64,000 nucleotides of DNA from Bacillus sp. 491mf (lineage in GTDB: Bacteria > Bacillota > Bacilli > Bacillales > Bacillaceae_G). Positions 7,565 through 15,645 of this stretch are shown here, one piece after another. The notes under the pieces were generated by a model. It saw nothing but the letters and a program-made list of their open reading frames with translations. It did no database searches and was not told the origin of the DNA. The DNA is taken from NCBI RefSeq assembly GCF_900112415.1, contig NZ_FOLV01000007.1, positions 105,931 to 169,930 on the forward strand, read 5' to 3'. How positions within the stretch are numbered: position 1 is the stretch's first letter; each line of letters starts with the position of its first letter. Position numbers and translations under genes: made by a program.

Positions 7565-8179
7565 TTAATTGTTAATAAACTTCTCAAACGCAAATCCAAA
7601 ATCTTTTACATTGTATTGTTTCTTCGTATCAACAAGCCAGTTGAATGCAATTTGATTAATTTCTTTAAACTGTGCTGCAAGATCTACTTCGGCATTTCTT
7701 ACATTACCTAATGTAGAAGATGCCATTTCTAGGCTTTTATGTGCGTATTGCGTTGCGATGTCGTTTTCATGAGTAATTTCAGCAATTTTTAGAAGGGCTT
7801 TATATAAATCTTTCACTTCTTCAATATGTTTTTTATGTATATCAATGGAGTAATGTTCTCCGCCCATAGTAAATTTAATTTCAATATCTAAATCGACAGT
7901 TCCAGCCGTTTCAAGCAGGACGTTAGAGATTTTATGAGTGTTGTAATTGTAGCGGCGAAGTGTACGTTTCTTGCTTACCGCACTCGTGCCGTCAACGTGA
8001 ATAAGAGCAGTATTTGTAAAGCAATACTCGTCTGTTTTCGATTTGATTAAAAAATAAATTTTTTCATTTTCTTCATGCATGACATAATCATCAGCATCTA
8101 CTTTATCGTAATCAGCAGGGGTAATAACGGATCCAATATCACTTAAGCCAAGCATATCAGCTGCGACTTTTTTGAACAT
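7565..8179 (-). CDS. yvbH: bacterial PH-domain protein, YvbH family
   Basis: A 204-residue cytoplasmic-looking protein with no signal or membrane segment. Residues about 10-125 resemble the bacterial pleckstrin-homology-like domain (IYFLIKSKTDEYCFTNTALIHVDG, then the SKKRTLRRYNYNTHKISNV strand pattern). Residues 130-204 are helical and fit the YvbH-type oligomerisation region. The role is not known. The ribosome site (GAAAGGATG on the minus strand) supports the start. Assignment to YvbH is from memory of the family's layout, so the symbol is tentative. Confidence 0.65.
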   Translation of the reverse strand: MFKKVAADMLGLSDIGSVITPADYDKVDADDYVMHEENEKIYFLIKSKTDEYCFTNTALIHVDGTSAVSKKRTLRRYNYNTHKISNVLLETAGTVDLDIEIKFTMGGEHYSIDIHKKHIEEVKDLYKALLKIAEITHENDIATQYAHKSLEMASSTLGNVRNAEVDLAAQFKEINQIAFNWLVDTKKQYNVKDFGFAFEKFINN

Positions 8180-8338
8180 AGTGAATCATCCTTTCGTTAT
8201 TGTTTTCAGAATCATCGCAATAATATTATATCACTTGTGCAGAAAGAAATGTTAAGTATAAGCAGGAAGAAACGAACAGAGGAATGAAATTTTATAGTGG
8301 TAATTCCATTTGAGAAAATCTATATAGGTGGTGTAATT

Positions 8339-8752
8339 GTGTATCATCATACAAAAACAAAAGGAGATTTAGGAGTTTTAAAAGCACAGGTTGATTTATG
8401 CGAAAAAGGTTATATGATACTTGTTCCTCATACAGAGCATGCTCCTTTTGACCTTGTAGCTTATAAAGATGGTGGTTTTAAACGGATTCAAGTGAAATAT
8501 AGAGAATTGAATGATAAAGGAATTCTTGAAATAAGGTTTCGTTCTAGTTATTCAACTGGGAAAGGGACAACTATGAAAAATATAGATAAAGAAGAAATTG
8601 ATGTTTATTGTGTGTATTGTCCTCAAACTGATTTATGTTATTACTTTGATCCTAAAGTCTTTCGTAAATCGATTAGCTTAAGAGTTAAAGATCCGAAAAA
8701 TTATCAAGAAAAGAATATAAATTTTGCAGATGAATATAGAGAAATTCCATAA
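8339..8752 (+). CDS. stand-alone PD-(D/E)XK nuclease-like protein (group I intron endonuclease-type)
   Basis: About 137 residues, starting at GTG 8339 behind AGGTGGTG; an in-frame GTG at 8297 would add 14 residues but has a poorer ribosome site. The fold signature is GDLGVLKAQVDLCEKGY (first helix), APFDLVAY (acidic residue on the central strand) and FKRIQVKYR (the Q-X-K replacing E-X-K). This arrangement is shared with the family that includes I-Ssp6803I, the endonuclease of a cyanobacterial tRNA group I intron. The first-helix acidic residue is not obvious here. It lies 1.7 kb downstream of the intron-containing tRNA and is not inside any intron. Its target is unknown; it might be a homing nuclease, a restriction remnant or something else. 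Confidence 0.65.
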   Translation: MYHHTKTKGDLGVLKAQVDLCEKGYMILVPHTEHAPFDLVAYKDGGFKRIQVKYRELNDKGILEIRFRSSYSTGKGTTMKNIDKEEIDVYCVYCPQTDLCYYFDPKVFRKSISLRVKDPKNYQEKNINFADEYREIP

Positions 8753-8791
8753 AACTACCCCAGTGTATGCACAAGGAGGTAGTTTTTATTT
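8751..8791 (+). terminator. terminator after the PD-(D/E)XK gene
   Basis: AAAACTACC (8751-8759) pairs with GGTAGTTTT (8778-8786) over an 18-nt loop and continues into T-rich sequence. Confidence 0.65.
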
Positions 8792-8857
8792 TGAGAAATC
8801 TTACAATTCTGTAAGGTACATGTAAGGTAGTTCGATGGTAACTATTTTTAAACATTT

Positions 8858-8863
8858 TATAAT
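8858..8863 (+). promoter_or_regulatory. candidate -10 box for the 33-residue ORF
   Basis: TATAAT at 8858-8863 lies 34 nt before the small ORF. The matching -35 (ATGGTA at 8835-8840, 17-nt spacing) is weak. Confidence 0.4.
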
Positions 8864-8897
8864 AAAGGTAACAAAGACGAAGCGAGGAGGAAAAATA

Positions 8898-8999
8898 ATG
8901 AAAGGATTAGCGGTAACAGCTTTAACAATTGCTTTTGGGGTTGTTGCATATGACAAACTAGCTGACATGATCGAAGTTGTAAAACAGTTAATGGCATAA
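8898..8999 (+). CDS. 33-residue small protein
   Basis: A short ORF with a very strong ribosome site (GAGGAGG, 7 nt before the ATG). It encodes a hydrophobic N-terminal segment (MKGLAVTALTIAFGVVAYD) followed by an amphipathic tail (KLADMIEVVKQLMA). The segment could anchor in the membrane or be a short signal. The strong translation start, a plausible -10 upstream and the uninterrupted frame argue it is real. I do not recognise a family. It is followed 23 nt later by another small membrane-protein ORF, so the two may be co-transcribed. Confidence 0.6.
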   Translation: MKGLAVTALTIAFGVVAYDKLADMIEVVKQLMA

Positions 9000-9022
9000 A
9001 TAAAGATTTAAGGGGAAAGAGA

Positions 9023-9271
9023 ATGGAATGGCTATTAGGAATGATTGGAGTTTGTAGTGTAATCTTATTATTCATGCTTCCAGGCGGATTGTTAAGTTCA
9101 AGTGTAACTATACTTTTCGTCTGTTCAATAATCTGCACAATTATCATTATTATGTTGTTGATAAAGCGCAGTAAGGTTATGCTCTTTTTTGGAGTCATTG
9201 TGATGACGTTTATTGTTATTCAAATTATAACCCTCTTTATATATCCTACTATTATAGAAGCTTTCCAGTAG
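9023..9271 (+). CDS. small integral membrane protein (82 aa)
   Basis: 82 residues that are almost entirely hydrophobic, with three likely membrane segments (about residues 3-23, 27-47 and 53-77) separated by short loops, one carrying the basic KRSK. An AGGGGAAAGAGA ribosome site precedes the ATG. No catalytic motif is visible and no function is assigned. A weak hairpin (ACTCT...AGAGG) with a T-run lies right after the stop. About 200 nt of AT-rich sequence without a further gene follow before the TPR gene. Confidence 0.6.
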   Translation: MEWLLGMIGVCSVILLFMLPGGLLSSSVTILFVCSIICTIIIIMLLIKRSKVMLFFGVIVMTFIVIQIITLFIYPTIIEAFQ

Positions 9272-9476
9272 ACTCTCCGCATCGGTAGCAGAGGGTTTTT
9301 GTTTTATATATAAAATTTCTACTTTCGTATTTTCCCCCTGATATATTCGATTTTTATATAGAAGAAATTGATGTTTTCTCAATAAAAACGAACAGATTCC
9401 AATTATTGTGTTCGGAACTGTCATTTGTTATATTAACTTTAAAGTGTATTGAAAATCTAAAAAAAGAGGCGAGCGT

Positions 9477-10484
9477 ATGGATAAAAAAGAAAGTACGGTC
9501 GTATTGTTTCCGCAATTGTCAGCGCGATATACCGATGAAGGATTTATTGCATTGCGTGAGCGTCGGTTTGAAGATGCGTTAAAAAACTTCGAAATGTTGC
9601 GCCAATACGGAGCACAGACAGAACAATCAGAATTAGCTTCAGTTATTTGCTTGCTAGAATTAAAGGAAATGGAAGAAGCGAAAGAACGATGTGAGAAATT
9701 ACTTGAAACAGGGGAGTTCTTATTTCAAGATATTCTCGAAACGTACATTACGATTTTAGTGCAGACAAATGATTACGAAGGTATTATTGAAACGGTGCAG
9801 TCTGTTTTACAAACGAAAGAAGTAACAGTAGAGCAAAAGGAAAAGTTAGCACAACTTGCCTTGTTTGCAAAGAGTATGCTTGAGAGTGAAGAAGCAGTAG
9901 TAGAAATAGATGGCGGTTTATCTTTTGATGAACCTGCGTTTGCGGATGCTTTACTGACGGGTGACTACGGGGAGCAACTGCGCGCGGTGAATCGTCTTGC
10001 GACTAAACATGTCGAAAAGGCGCTGCCGACGTTACGTACATTTTTATTAGATGAAACGAAACACCCGTATATTAAAACTTCTATCTTATATGTATTAATG
10101 GATTTCGGAATACAAGAAAAGGTAGATATAGAAAAGTTTGGTGAGACAATAACGGTTATACCGGCTAATTTGGCTTATAATCAATACGATACAGAAAAAG
10201 TGTTACATATATTGTCTGAACGATTAGAGCATGATAATCCGTCGATGTATGGGGCAATTATTACATATTGGAAAGAAATGCAGACAAGTCTCTTCCCGTT
10301 TCCTCTATTAACAGATAAAGATGAATTATGGGCAGCTGTTTTAGAGAGAGTTGGAAGGAAACGTTTTGGAATGCCAATCGATGAAGAGAAGCTTCTTCAG
10401 GAGTATGGTATTACACTGGAAGAATATCATATTGCATATCAGTGGTTTTTACGTATTGAGAAAGAAGGGTTTATGCCAGTATAA
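9477..10484 (+). CDS. ysoA: TPR-repeat protein YsoA
   Basis: 335 residues, mostly helical. Residues about 20-130 have tetratricopeptide-like helical pairs (RRFEDALKNFEMLRQYGAQT, LELKEMEEAKERCEKLL). The C-terminal part (about 155-335) resembles a HEAT-like helical array (LRAVNRLATKHVEKALPTLRTFLLDE, YIKTSILYVLMDFG). No catalytic motif is present, so a scaffold or chaperone-adaptor role is possible. Its position directly upstream of tig is conserved in Bacillus. The start is an ATG with a GAGGCGAG ribosome site. Confidence 0.85.
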   Translation: MDKKESTVVLFPQLSARYTDEGFIALRERRFEDALKNFEMLRQYGAQTEQSELASVICLLELKEMEEAKERCEKLLETGEFLFQDILETYITILVQTNDYEGIIETVQSVLQTKEVTVEQKEKLAQLALFAKSMLESEEAVVEIDGGLSFDEPAFADALLTGDYGEQLRAVNRLATKHVEKALPTLRTFLLDETKHPYIKTSILYVLMDFGIQEKVDIEKFGETITVIPANLAYNQYDTEKVLHILSERLEHDNPSMYGAIITYWKEMQTSLFPFPLLTDKDELWAAVLERVGRKRFGMPIDEEKLLQEYGITLEEYHIAYQWFLRIEKEGFMPV

Positions 10485-10806
10485 TGAAAAAGAATGTTTC
10501 AGTTATTGAAACGAGAGTATTCTATGTTATAATGTAAGGGTTGCAAAAGGCTTAAGTCTGCCTTTTTATAAGAGAACCGAAACACATATTCTCTTACTTA
10601 TATGTTTCATACTATTCTCGAACAAAATATACCGTATTTGTCTTTTCGACAAATAGTAGATTGAGAAGTATATGTCCAAAGCTTTTCGTGATGGATAGAA
10701 GGCTGAATTTATCAGTTTGCGTTTGTTGTTTCTTTATAAGGAATGATAAAGGCCTCGATCTCTAGAGGTATGTGCATACATTATTATAGTTGGAGGGAAA
10801 GAATAA
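10485..10806 (+). promoter_or_regulatory. tig promoter and long structured leader
   Basis: This 322-nt gap has no ORF. A sigma-A promoter is clear: TTGAAA (10506-10511), 16 nt, TATAAT (10528-10533). This gives tig a leader of about 265 nt, much longer than needed for translation. The leader contains a perfect 8-bp hairpin (TATTTGTC 10635-10642/GACAAATA 10648-10655), an imperfect hairpin (10579-10588 with about 10599-10608), and a strong GGAGG site. I recognise no known riboswitch. Confidence 0.6.
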
Positions 10807-12090
10807 ATGGCTGCAAAATGGGAAAAATTAGAAGGAAACGTTGGCGTTTTAACAATCGAAGTTGATGCGAAAGAAGTAAACAACTCTTTAGACGCTGCGT
10901 TCAAGAAAGTAGTAAAAACAATTAACGTACCGGGCTTCCGTAAAGGAAAAATGCCTCGTCCTCTATTCGAACAACGTTTCGGTGTAGAGTCTTTATACCA
11001 AGATGCTTTAGATATCATCTTACCAAAAGCATACGGAGAAGCAATCGATGAAACTGGTATCTTCCCAGTTGCTCATCCTGAAATCGACATCGAGAAATTC
11101 GAAAAAAGCCAAAACTTAATTTTCACTGCAAAAGTTACTGTAAAACCTGAAGTGAAATTAGGCGAATACAAAGGCTTAACAGTAGAGAAAACAGATGCTA
11201 CTGTAACTGACGAAGATGTTGAGAACGAATTAAAATCTTTACAAGAGCGTCAAGCTGAGCTTGTAGTAAAAGAAGATGGCACTGTAGAAGACGGTGATAC
11301 AGCTGTAATCGACTTCGAAGGTTTCGTTGATGGCGAAGCATTCGAAGGTGGAAAAGGCGAAAACTACTCTTTAGCAATCGGTTCTGGCACATTCATCCCA
11401 GGCTTTGAAGAGCAATTAGTTGGTCTAAAAGCTGGCGAACAAAAAGAAGTAGAAGTATCATTCCCAGAAGAATACCATGCAGCTGAACTAGCTGGTAAGC
11501 CAGCGACATTTAAAGTAACAGTTCATGAAATTAAAGTGAAAGAACTTCCTGCTTTAGATGATGAGTTCGCAAAAGATGCAAACGAAGAAGTTGCAACTCT
11601 TGATGAGTTAAAAGCAAAAATTCGTGAAAACTTAGAAGCGAGCAAAAAGCAAGAAGCTGAGCACAAAGTTCGTGACGAAGTAGTAGAAAAAGCTTCTGCA
11701 AATGCAGAAATCGATATTCCAGAAGCTATGATCGAAACTGAGTTAGATCGTATGGTTCGTGAATTCGAGCAACGCTTAAGCTACCAAGGTATGAACTTAG
11801 AGCTTTACTACCAATTCACAGGTACTGATGAAGAGAAATTAAAAGGACAAATGAAGGAAGACGCTGCAAAACGCGTAACAACTAACCTTGTTCTTGAAGA
11901 AATCATCAAAGCTGAAAACATCGAAGCAACAGAAGAAGAAGTAAATGCAGAAGTTGAAAAGATGGCTGAAATGTACAGCATGCCAGTAGACGCTGTGAAA
12001 CAAGCTCTTGGTAACGTTGAAGGTGTAAAAGAAGAACTTCAAGTTCGTAAAGCAGTAGATTTCTTAGTAGAAAACAGCAAGACTGCATAA
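10807..12090 (+). CDS. tig: trigger factor (ribosome-associated chaperone, PPIase)
   Basis: 427 residues. The N-terminal ribosome-binding domain carries the signature [17 protein letters not shown] near residue 40, which docks on L23 at the exit tunnel. The FKBP-type prolyl isomerase domain spans roughly residues 155-245 ([24 protein letters not shown] is its start, given in full only because the family is recognised by it), and a helical chaperone domain follows. Codon usage is richer in C-ending codons than in the neighbours (ttc, aac), as expected for a highly expressed gene. It has its own promoter and terminator. Confidence 0.97.
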   Translation: MAAKWEKLEGNVGVLTIEVDAKEVNNSLDAAFKKVVKTINVPGFRKGKMPRPLFEQRFGVESLYQDALDIILPKAYGEAIDETGIFPVAHPEIDIEKFEKSQNLIFTAKVTVKPEVKLGEYKGLTVEKTDATVTDEDVENELKSLQERQAELVVKEDGTVEDGDTAVIDFEGFVDGEAFEGGKGENYSLAIGSGTFIPGFEEQLVGLKAGEQKEVEVSFPEEYHAAELAGKPATFKVTVHEIKVKELPALDDEFAKDANEEVATLDELKAKIRENLEASKKQEAEHKVRDEVVEKASANAEIDIPEAMIETELDRMVREFEQRLSYQGMNLELYYQFTGTDEEKLKGQMKEDAAKRVTTNLVLEEIIKAENIEATEEEVNAEVEKMAEMYSMPVDAVKQALGNVEGVKEELQVRKAVDFLVENSKTA

Positions 12091-12096
12091 TAAAAT

Positions 12097-12130
12097 AACA
12101 AGGCGCGACATTGCTCGTGCCTTGTTTTAT
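12097..12130 (+). terminator. tig terminator
   Basis: AACAAGGC (12097-12104) pairs with GCCTTGTT (12119-12126), followed by a short T-run. Confidence 0.8.
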
Positions 12131-12350
12131 AAATATAAATATATTTGTAAAACATTTTGTTATGAAGAAGGAAATGATTCTTTAAGAGTCGAATATACAT
12201 ATTTCAAAAGTTTTAAAAATTATTTGTACATAACTAACCATATTATTTGTATTTCTCGCCACGTAGTGACATAATATGTATTTACATACGATACATTTAT
12301 CGTGTACATACGAAGGCAAGGTTTTAGCACTTTGTAAGGGGTGTGAAAAT

Positions 12351-13616
12351 ATGTTTAAATTTAATGATGAAAAAGGACAATTAAAATGTTCCTTCTGTGG
12401 TAAAACACAAACGCAAGTTCGAAAACTTGTGGCAGGTCCTGGGGTTTACATTTGTGATGAATGTATTGAGCTTTGCACAGAAATCGTGCAAGAGGAGCTT
12501 GCAAAAGACGAAGAAGTAGAATTCAAAGATGTACCGAAGCCGGTAGAAATTCGTGAAATTTTGGATGAATATGTAATCGGACAAGATCAAGCGAAGAAAG
12601 CATTAGCGGTAGCGGTATATAATCATTACAAGCGCATTAATTCTAGCAGCAAAATTGATGATGTAGAATTAGCGAAAAGTAATATTTCTTTAATTGGGCC
12701 AACTGGTAGTGGTAAAACATTATTGGCTCAAACGTTAGCACGTATTTTAAATGTTCCATTTGCAATTGCTGATGCAACATCTTTAACGGAAGCTGGATAT
12801 GTAGGGGAAGATGTAGAAAACATCTTATTAAAACTTATTCAAGCGGCTGATTATGATGTAGAGAAAGCAGAAAAAGGAATCATTTATATTGACGAGATTG
12901 ATAAAGTGGCTCGTAAGTCAGAAAATCCGTCAATTACGCGTGACGTATCTGGTGAGGGTGTGCAACAGGCGCTTCTTAAAATTTTAGAAGGAACTGTAGC
13001 GAGCGTTCCGCCTCAAGGTGGTCGTAAGCATCCGCATCAAGAGTTTATTCAAATTGATACAACAAACATTTTATTCATTTGCGGCGGTGCATTTGATGGT
13101 ATTGAACCAATCATTAAACGCCGTCTTGGTGAAAAAGTGATTGGCTTCGGTTCTGAGAAGAAAAATGCTGATGTAACAGAAAAGCATGTTTTATCGCATG
13201 TATTGCCAGAAGATTTATTAAAATTTGGATTAATTCCAGAATTTATTGGTCGTCTTCCAGTTATTGCGAACTTAGAACCGCTTGATGAAGGTGCTCTTGT
13301 TGACATCTTAACAAAGCCGAAGAATGCACTTGTGAAGCAGTTCCAAAAATTATTGGAGCTTGATGATGTTGAATTAGAGTTTGAAGAAGATGCTCTTGTT
13401 GAAATTGCTAAAAAAGCAATTGAACGTAAAACAGGTGCACGTGGACTTCGTTCTATCATTGAAGGTTTAATGCTAGATGTGATGTTCGAACTTCCATCTC
13501 GTAAAGACATTGAAAAATGTGTAATTTCAAAAGAAACAGTAACAGAAAATGCAACGCCAAAATTAGTGTTGCAAGATGGTACTGTGCTTGAGCAAGATAC
13601 AAAAACATCTGCATAA
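12351..13616 (+). CDS. clpX: ClpX, ATPase subunit of ClpXP protease
   Basis: 421 residues from the ATG at 12351; an upstream in-frame ATG at 12276 would add 25 residues with no family precedent. Visible in order: the zinc-binding domain CSFCGK...CDECIELC, Walker A GPTGSGKT, the pore loop GYVGED, Walker B IIYIDEID, the ClpP-contacting IGF loop (VIGFGSE), and the sensor-2 GARGLR. ClpX unfolds substrates such as ssrA-tagged proteins and feeds them to ClpP. Ribosome site: AAGGGGTG. A strong terminator follows, so it is a separate unit from lonB. Confidence 0.97.
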   Translation: MFKFNDEKGQLKCSFCGKTQTQVRKLVAGPGVYICDECIELCTEIVQEELAKDEEVEFKDVPKPVEIREILDEYVIGQDQAKKALAVAVYNHYKRINSSSKIDDVELAKSNISLIGPTGSGKTLLAQTLARILNVPFAIADATSLTEAGYVGEDVENILLKLIQAADYDVEKAEKGIIYIDEIDKVARKSENPSITRDVSGEGVQQALLKILEGTVASVPPQGGRKHPHQEFIQIDTTNILFICGGAFDGIEPIIKRRLGEKVIGFGSEKKNADVTEKHVLSHVLPEDLLKFGLIPEFIGRLPVIANLEPLDEGALVDILTKPKNALVKQFQKLLELDDVELEFEEDALVEIAKKAIERKTGARGLRSIIEGLMLDVMFELPSRKDIEKCVISKETVTENATPKLVLQDGTVLEQDTKTSA

Positions 13617-13625
13617 AGTGTTTTG

Positions 13626-13656
13626 AATAATGGGGGGCTTTGGCCCCCATTATTTA
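13626..13656 (+). terminator. clpX terminator
   Basis: An 11-bp perfect stem (AATAATGGGGG 13626-13636, CCCCCATTATT 13644-13654) with a 7-nt loop. Confidence 0.85.
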
Positions 13657-13677
13657 TGAAGTGGAATATAAACGATA

Positions 13678-13707
13678 GAAACAGCAATTATATAATTGCT
13701 GTTTCTT
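13678..13707. repeat. 28-nt perfect palindrome between clpX and lonB
   Basis: The arms GAAACAGCAATTAT (13678-13691) and its exact complement (13692-13705) meet without a spacer. It could act as a second terminator (TTCTT follows) or as a protein-binding site for the lonB promoter. The sequence alone does not decide. Confidence 0.55.
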
Positions 13708-13772
13708 CTTATGTTTAGCGTGTTTCCTCCCAGGGGATACTGAAGAGTAAAACATAGCGGGAGGAAATGAAT

Positions 13773-15443
13773 ATGAGCTGGACAAATATTTTTTTAATCG
13801 TTCAACTAGTCTTTGGTGTAATTGTCGGATTATATTTTTGGCATTTACTTCGAAACCAGCGTACGCAAAAAGTTTCAATCGATAGAGAATCAAAGAAAGA
13901 GCTGGAGCAACTTCGGAAAATGCGGGAAATTTCTTTAACAGAACCGCTTGCTGAAAAGGTTCGTCCGGCGTCATTTGCCGATATTGTTGGACAAGAAGAT
14001 GGTATTAAATCATTAAAGGCAGCTTTATGCGGACCAAATCCACAGCATGTCATCATATATGGACCGCCAGGAGTTGGGAAAACAGCAGCGGCTCGTCTCG
14101 TACTAGAAGAAGCAAAGAGAAATACGAAATCTCCGTTTCGCCTGAATGCAACATTTATTGAACTTGATGCTACAACAGCTCGGTTTGATGAACGGGGGAT
14201 TGCTGATCCGTTAATTGGTTCTGTTCATGACCCAATTTATCAAGGGGCCGGTGCGATGGGACAAGCGGGTATTCCTCAACCGAAAAAAGGAGCGGTCACA
14301 GATGCGCATGGAGGTATTTTATTTATTGATGAGATTGGAGAACTTCATCCAATTCAAATGAATAAAATGTTAAAAGTGCTGGAGGATCGCAAAGTGTTTT
14401 TGGAAAGTGCCTATTATAGTGAGGAAAATTCTTTTATTCCAACGTATATACACGATATTTTCCAAAAGGGATTACCGGCTGATTTTCGTCTTGTTGGCGC
14501 AACAACACGTTCACCGGAGGAAATTCCTCCAGCGATTCGCTCACGTTGTTTAGAAGTCTTCTTTCGTGAATTAGATACAGAAGAGATTGAAGAGGTAGCT
14601 AGAAATGCTGCTGAAAAAGTAGGCATGGAGATAGGGAAACAGGGCGTAGAAATGATTGGCATGTACGCACGAAATGGAAGAGAATCCATTAACCTTGTAC
14701 AAATCTCTGCTGGAATGGCAATTAACGAAGGACGCTCTTCCATAAAGGATGAAGATATTGAATGGGTGATTCATTCAAGTCAATTGACGCCTAAATACGA
14801 AAAACATATATATCCAATTCCGAGAATTGGTCTTGTAAATGGTTTGGCTGTATATGGGCCGAATACAGGAGCGTTGCTCGAAATTGAAGTAACAGCAATT
14901 CCAGCAAAAGAAAAAGGGTCTGTAGTGGTAACAGGGATTGTTGAAGAGGAAAGTATCGGTAATCAATCAAAATCGATTCGTCGTAAAAGTATGGCGAAAG
15001 GTTCTGTTGATAATGTTGTAACTGTCCTTCGTTCCCTTGATTTATTACCAGAAGGATATGATATACATATTAACTTTCCTGGTGGTGTTCCAATTGACGG
15101 TCCATCTGCCGGCATTGCGATTGCAACAGGTGTGTATTCTGCAGTTCATCGCATGTATGTCAATAATGAAGTAGCGATGACCGGTGAAATTAGTATTCAC
15201 GGGGAAGTAAAACCAGTCGGCGGCGTTTATGCGAAAATAAAAGCAGCAAAAAAGGCTGGGGCAAAGAAAGTGCTCATTCCCGCAGAAAATATGCAGCCTA
15301 TTCTTTATACAATTAAAGGTATTGAAATTGTACCTGTACGAAAATTAAAAGAAGTATTTGCATTAGCATGTATACAAGAGAAAATAGAGCGAACAGGCGA
15401 TACGTTACTCTCTTTCGAGGAAGACGATGCACAATCGATTTGA
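13773..15443 (+). CDS. lonB: LonB, forespore-type Lon protease
   Basis: About 556 residues. The in-frame ATG at 13767 is only 2 nt from GGAGG whereas the ATG at 13773 is 8 nt away, so the latter is preferred. An N-terminal membrane segment (residues about 4-22) replaces the LonA substrate domain. Then Walker A GPPGVGKT, Walker B GGILFIDEIGELH, and a C-terminal Lon protease domain with the catalytic Ser in DGPSAGIAIATG and the partner Lys in GGVYAKIKAAKKAG. In B. subtilis LonB is made in the forespore under sigma-F. A terminator follows. Confidence 0.94.
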   Translation: MSWTNIFLIVQLVFGVIVGLYFWHLLRNQRTQKVSIDRESKKELEQLRKMREISLTEPLAEKVRPASFADIVGQEDGIKSLKAALCGPNPQHVIIYGPPGVGKTAAARLVLEEAKRNTKSPFRLNATFIELDATTARFDERGIADPLIGSVHDPIYQGAGAMGQAGIPQPKKGAVTDAHGGILFIDEIGELHPIQMNKMLKVLEDRKVFLESAYYSEENSFIPTYIHDIFQKGLPADFRLVGATTRSPEEIPPAIRSRCLEVFFRELDTEEIEEVARNAAEKVGMEIGKQGVEMIGMYARNGRESINLVQISAGMAINEGRSSIKDEDIEWVIHSSQLTPKYEKHIYPIPRIGLVNGLAVYGPNTGALLEIEVTAIPAKEKGSVVVTGIVEEESIGNQSKSIRRKSMAKGSVDNVVTVLRSLDLLPEGYDIHINFPGGVPIDGPSAGIAIATGVYSAVHRMYVNNEVAMTGEISIHGEVKPVGGVYAKIKAAKKAGAKKVLIPAENMQPILYTIKGIEIVPVRKLKEVFALACIQEKIERTGDTLLSFEEDDAQSI

Positions 15444-15512
15444 AGAAAAGTGTTAGCAAATCAACCGGGGCAGTTCTCGTTAAAAAGAAAGTTAAATTAC
15501 TTGAATATGTTA

Positions 15513-15556
15513 GACTTCGCTAAAGTCATTATATGCTTAAGCGAAGTCCTTTTTCT
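15513..15556 (+). terminator. lonB terminator
   Basis: GACTTCGCT...AAG (15513-15525) pairs with CTT...AGCGAAGTC (15536-15548) with one mismatch, followed by TTTTT. Confidence 0.8.
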
Positions 15557-15645
15557 TGAACAGAAGTAGCGTATTGAGTCTCAGCGATTGCATAAGGCTT
15601 TATTGTAATATAAAATAGGGAAACAAAGATATTTATGGAGGTGCT

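Noticed and set aside
7565-9424. Possible toxin-antitoxin or defence island in the accessory stretch
   Set aside because: The genes here (PH-domain protein, nuclease-like protein, tiny ORFs) show no paired toxin-antitoxin arrangement or known defence signature; each has its own terminator.
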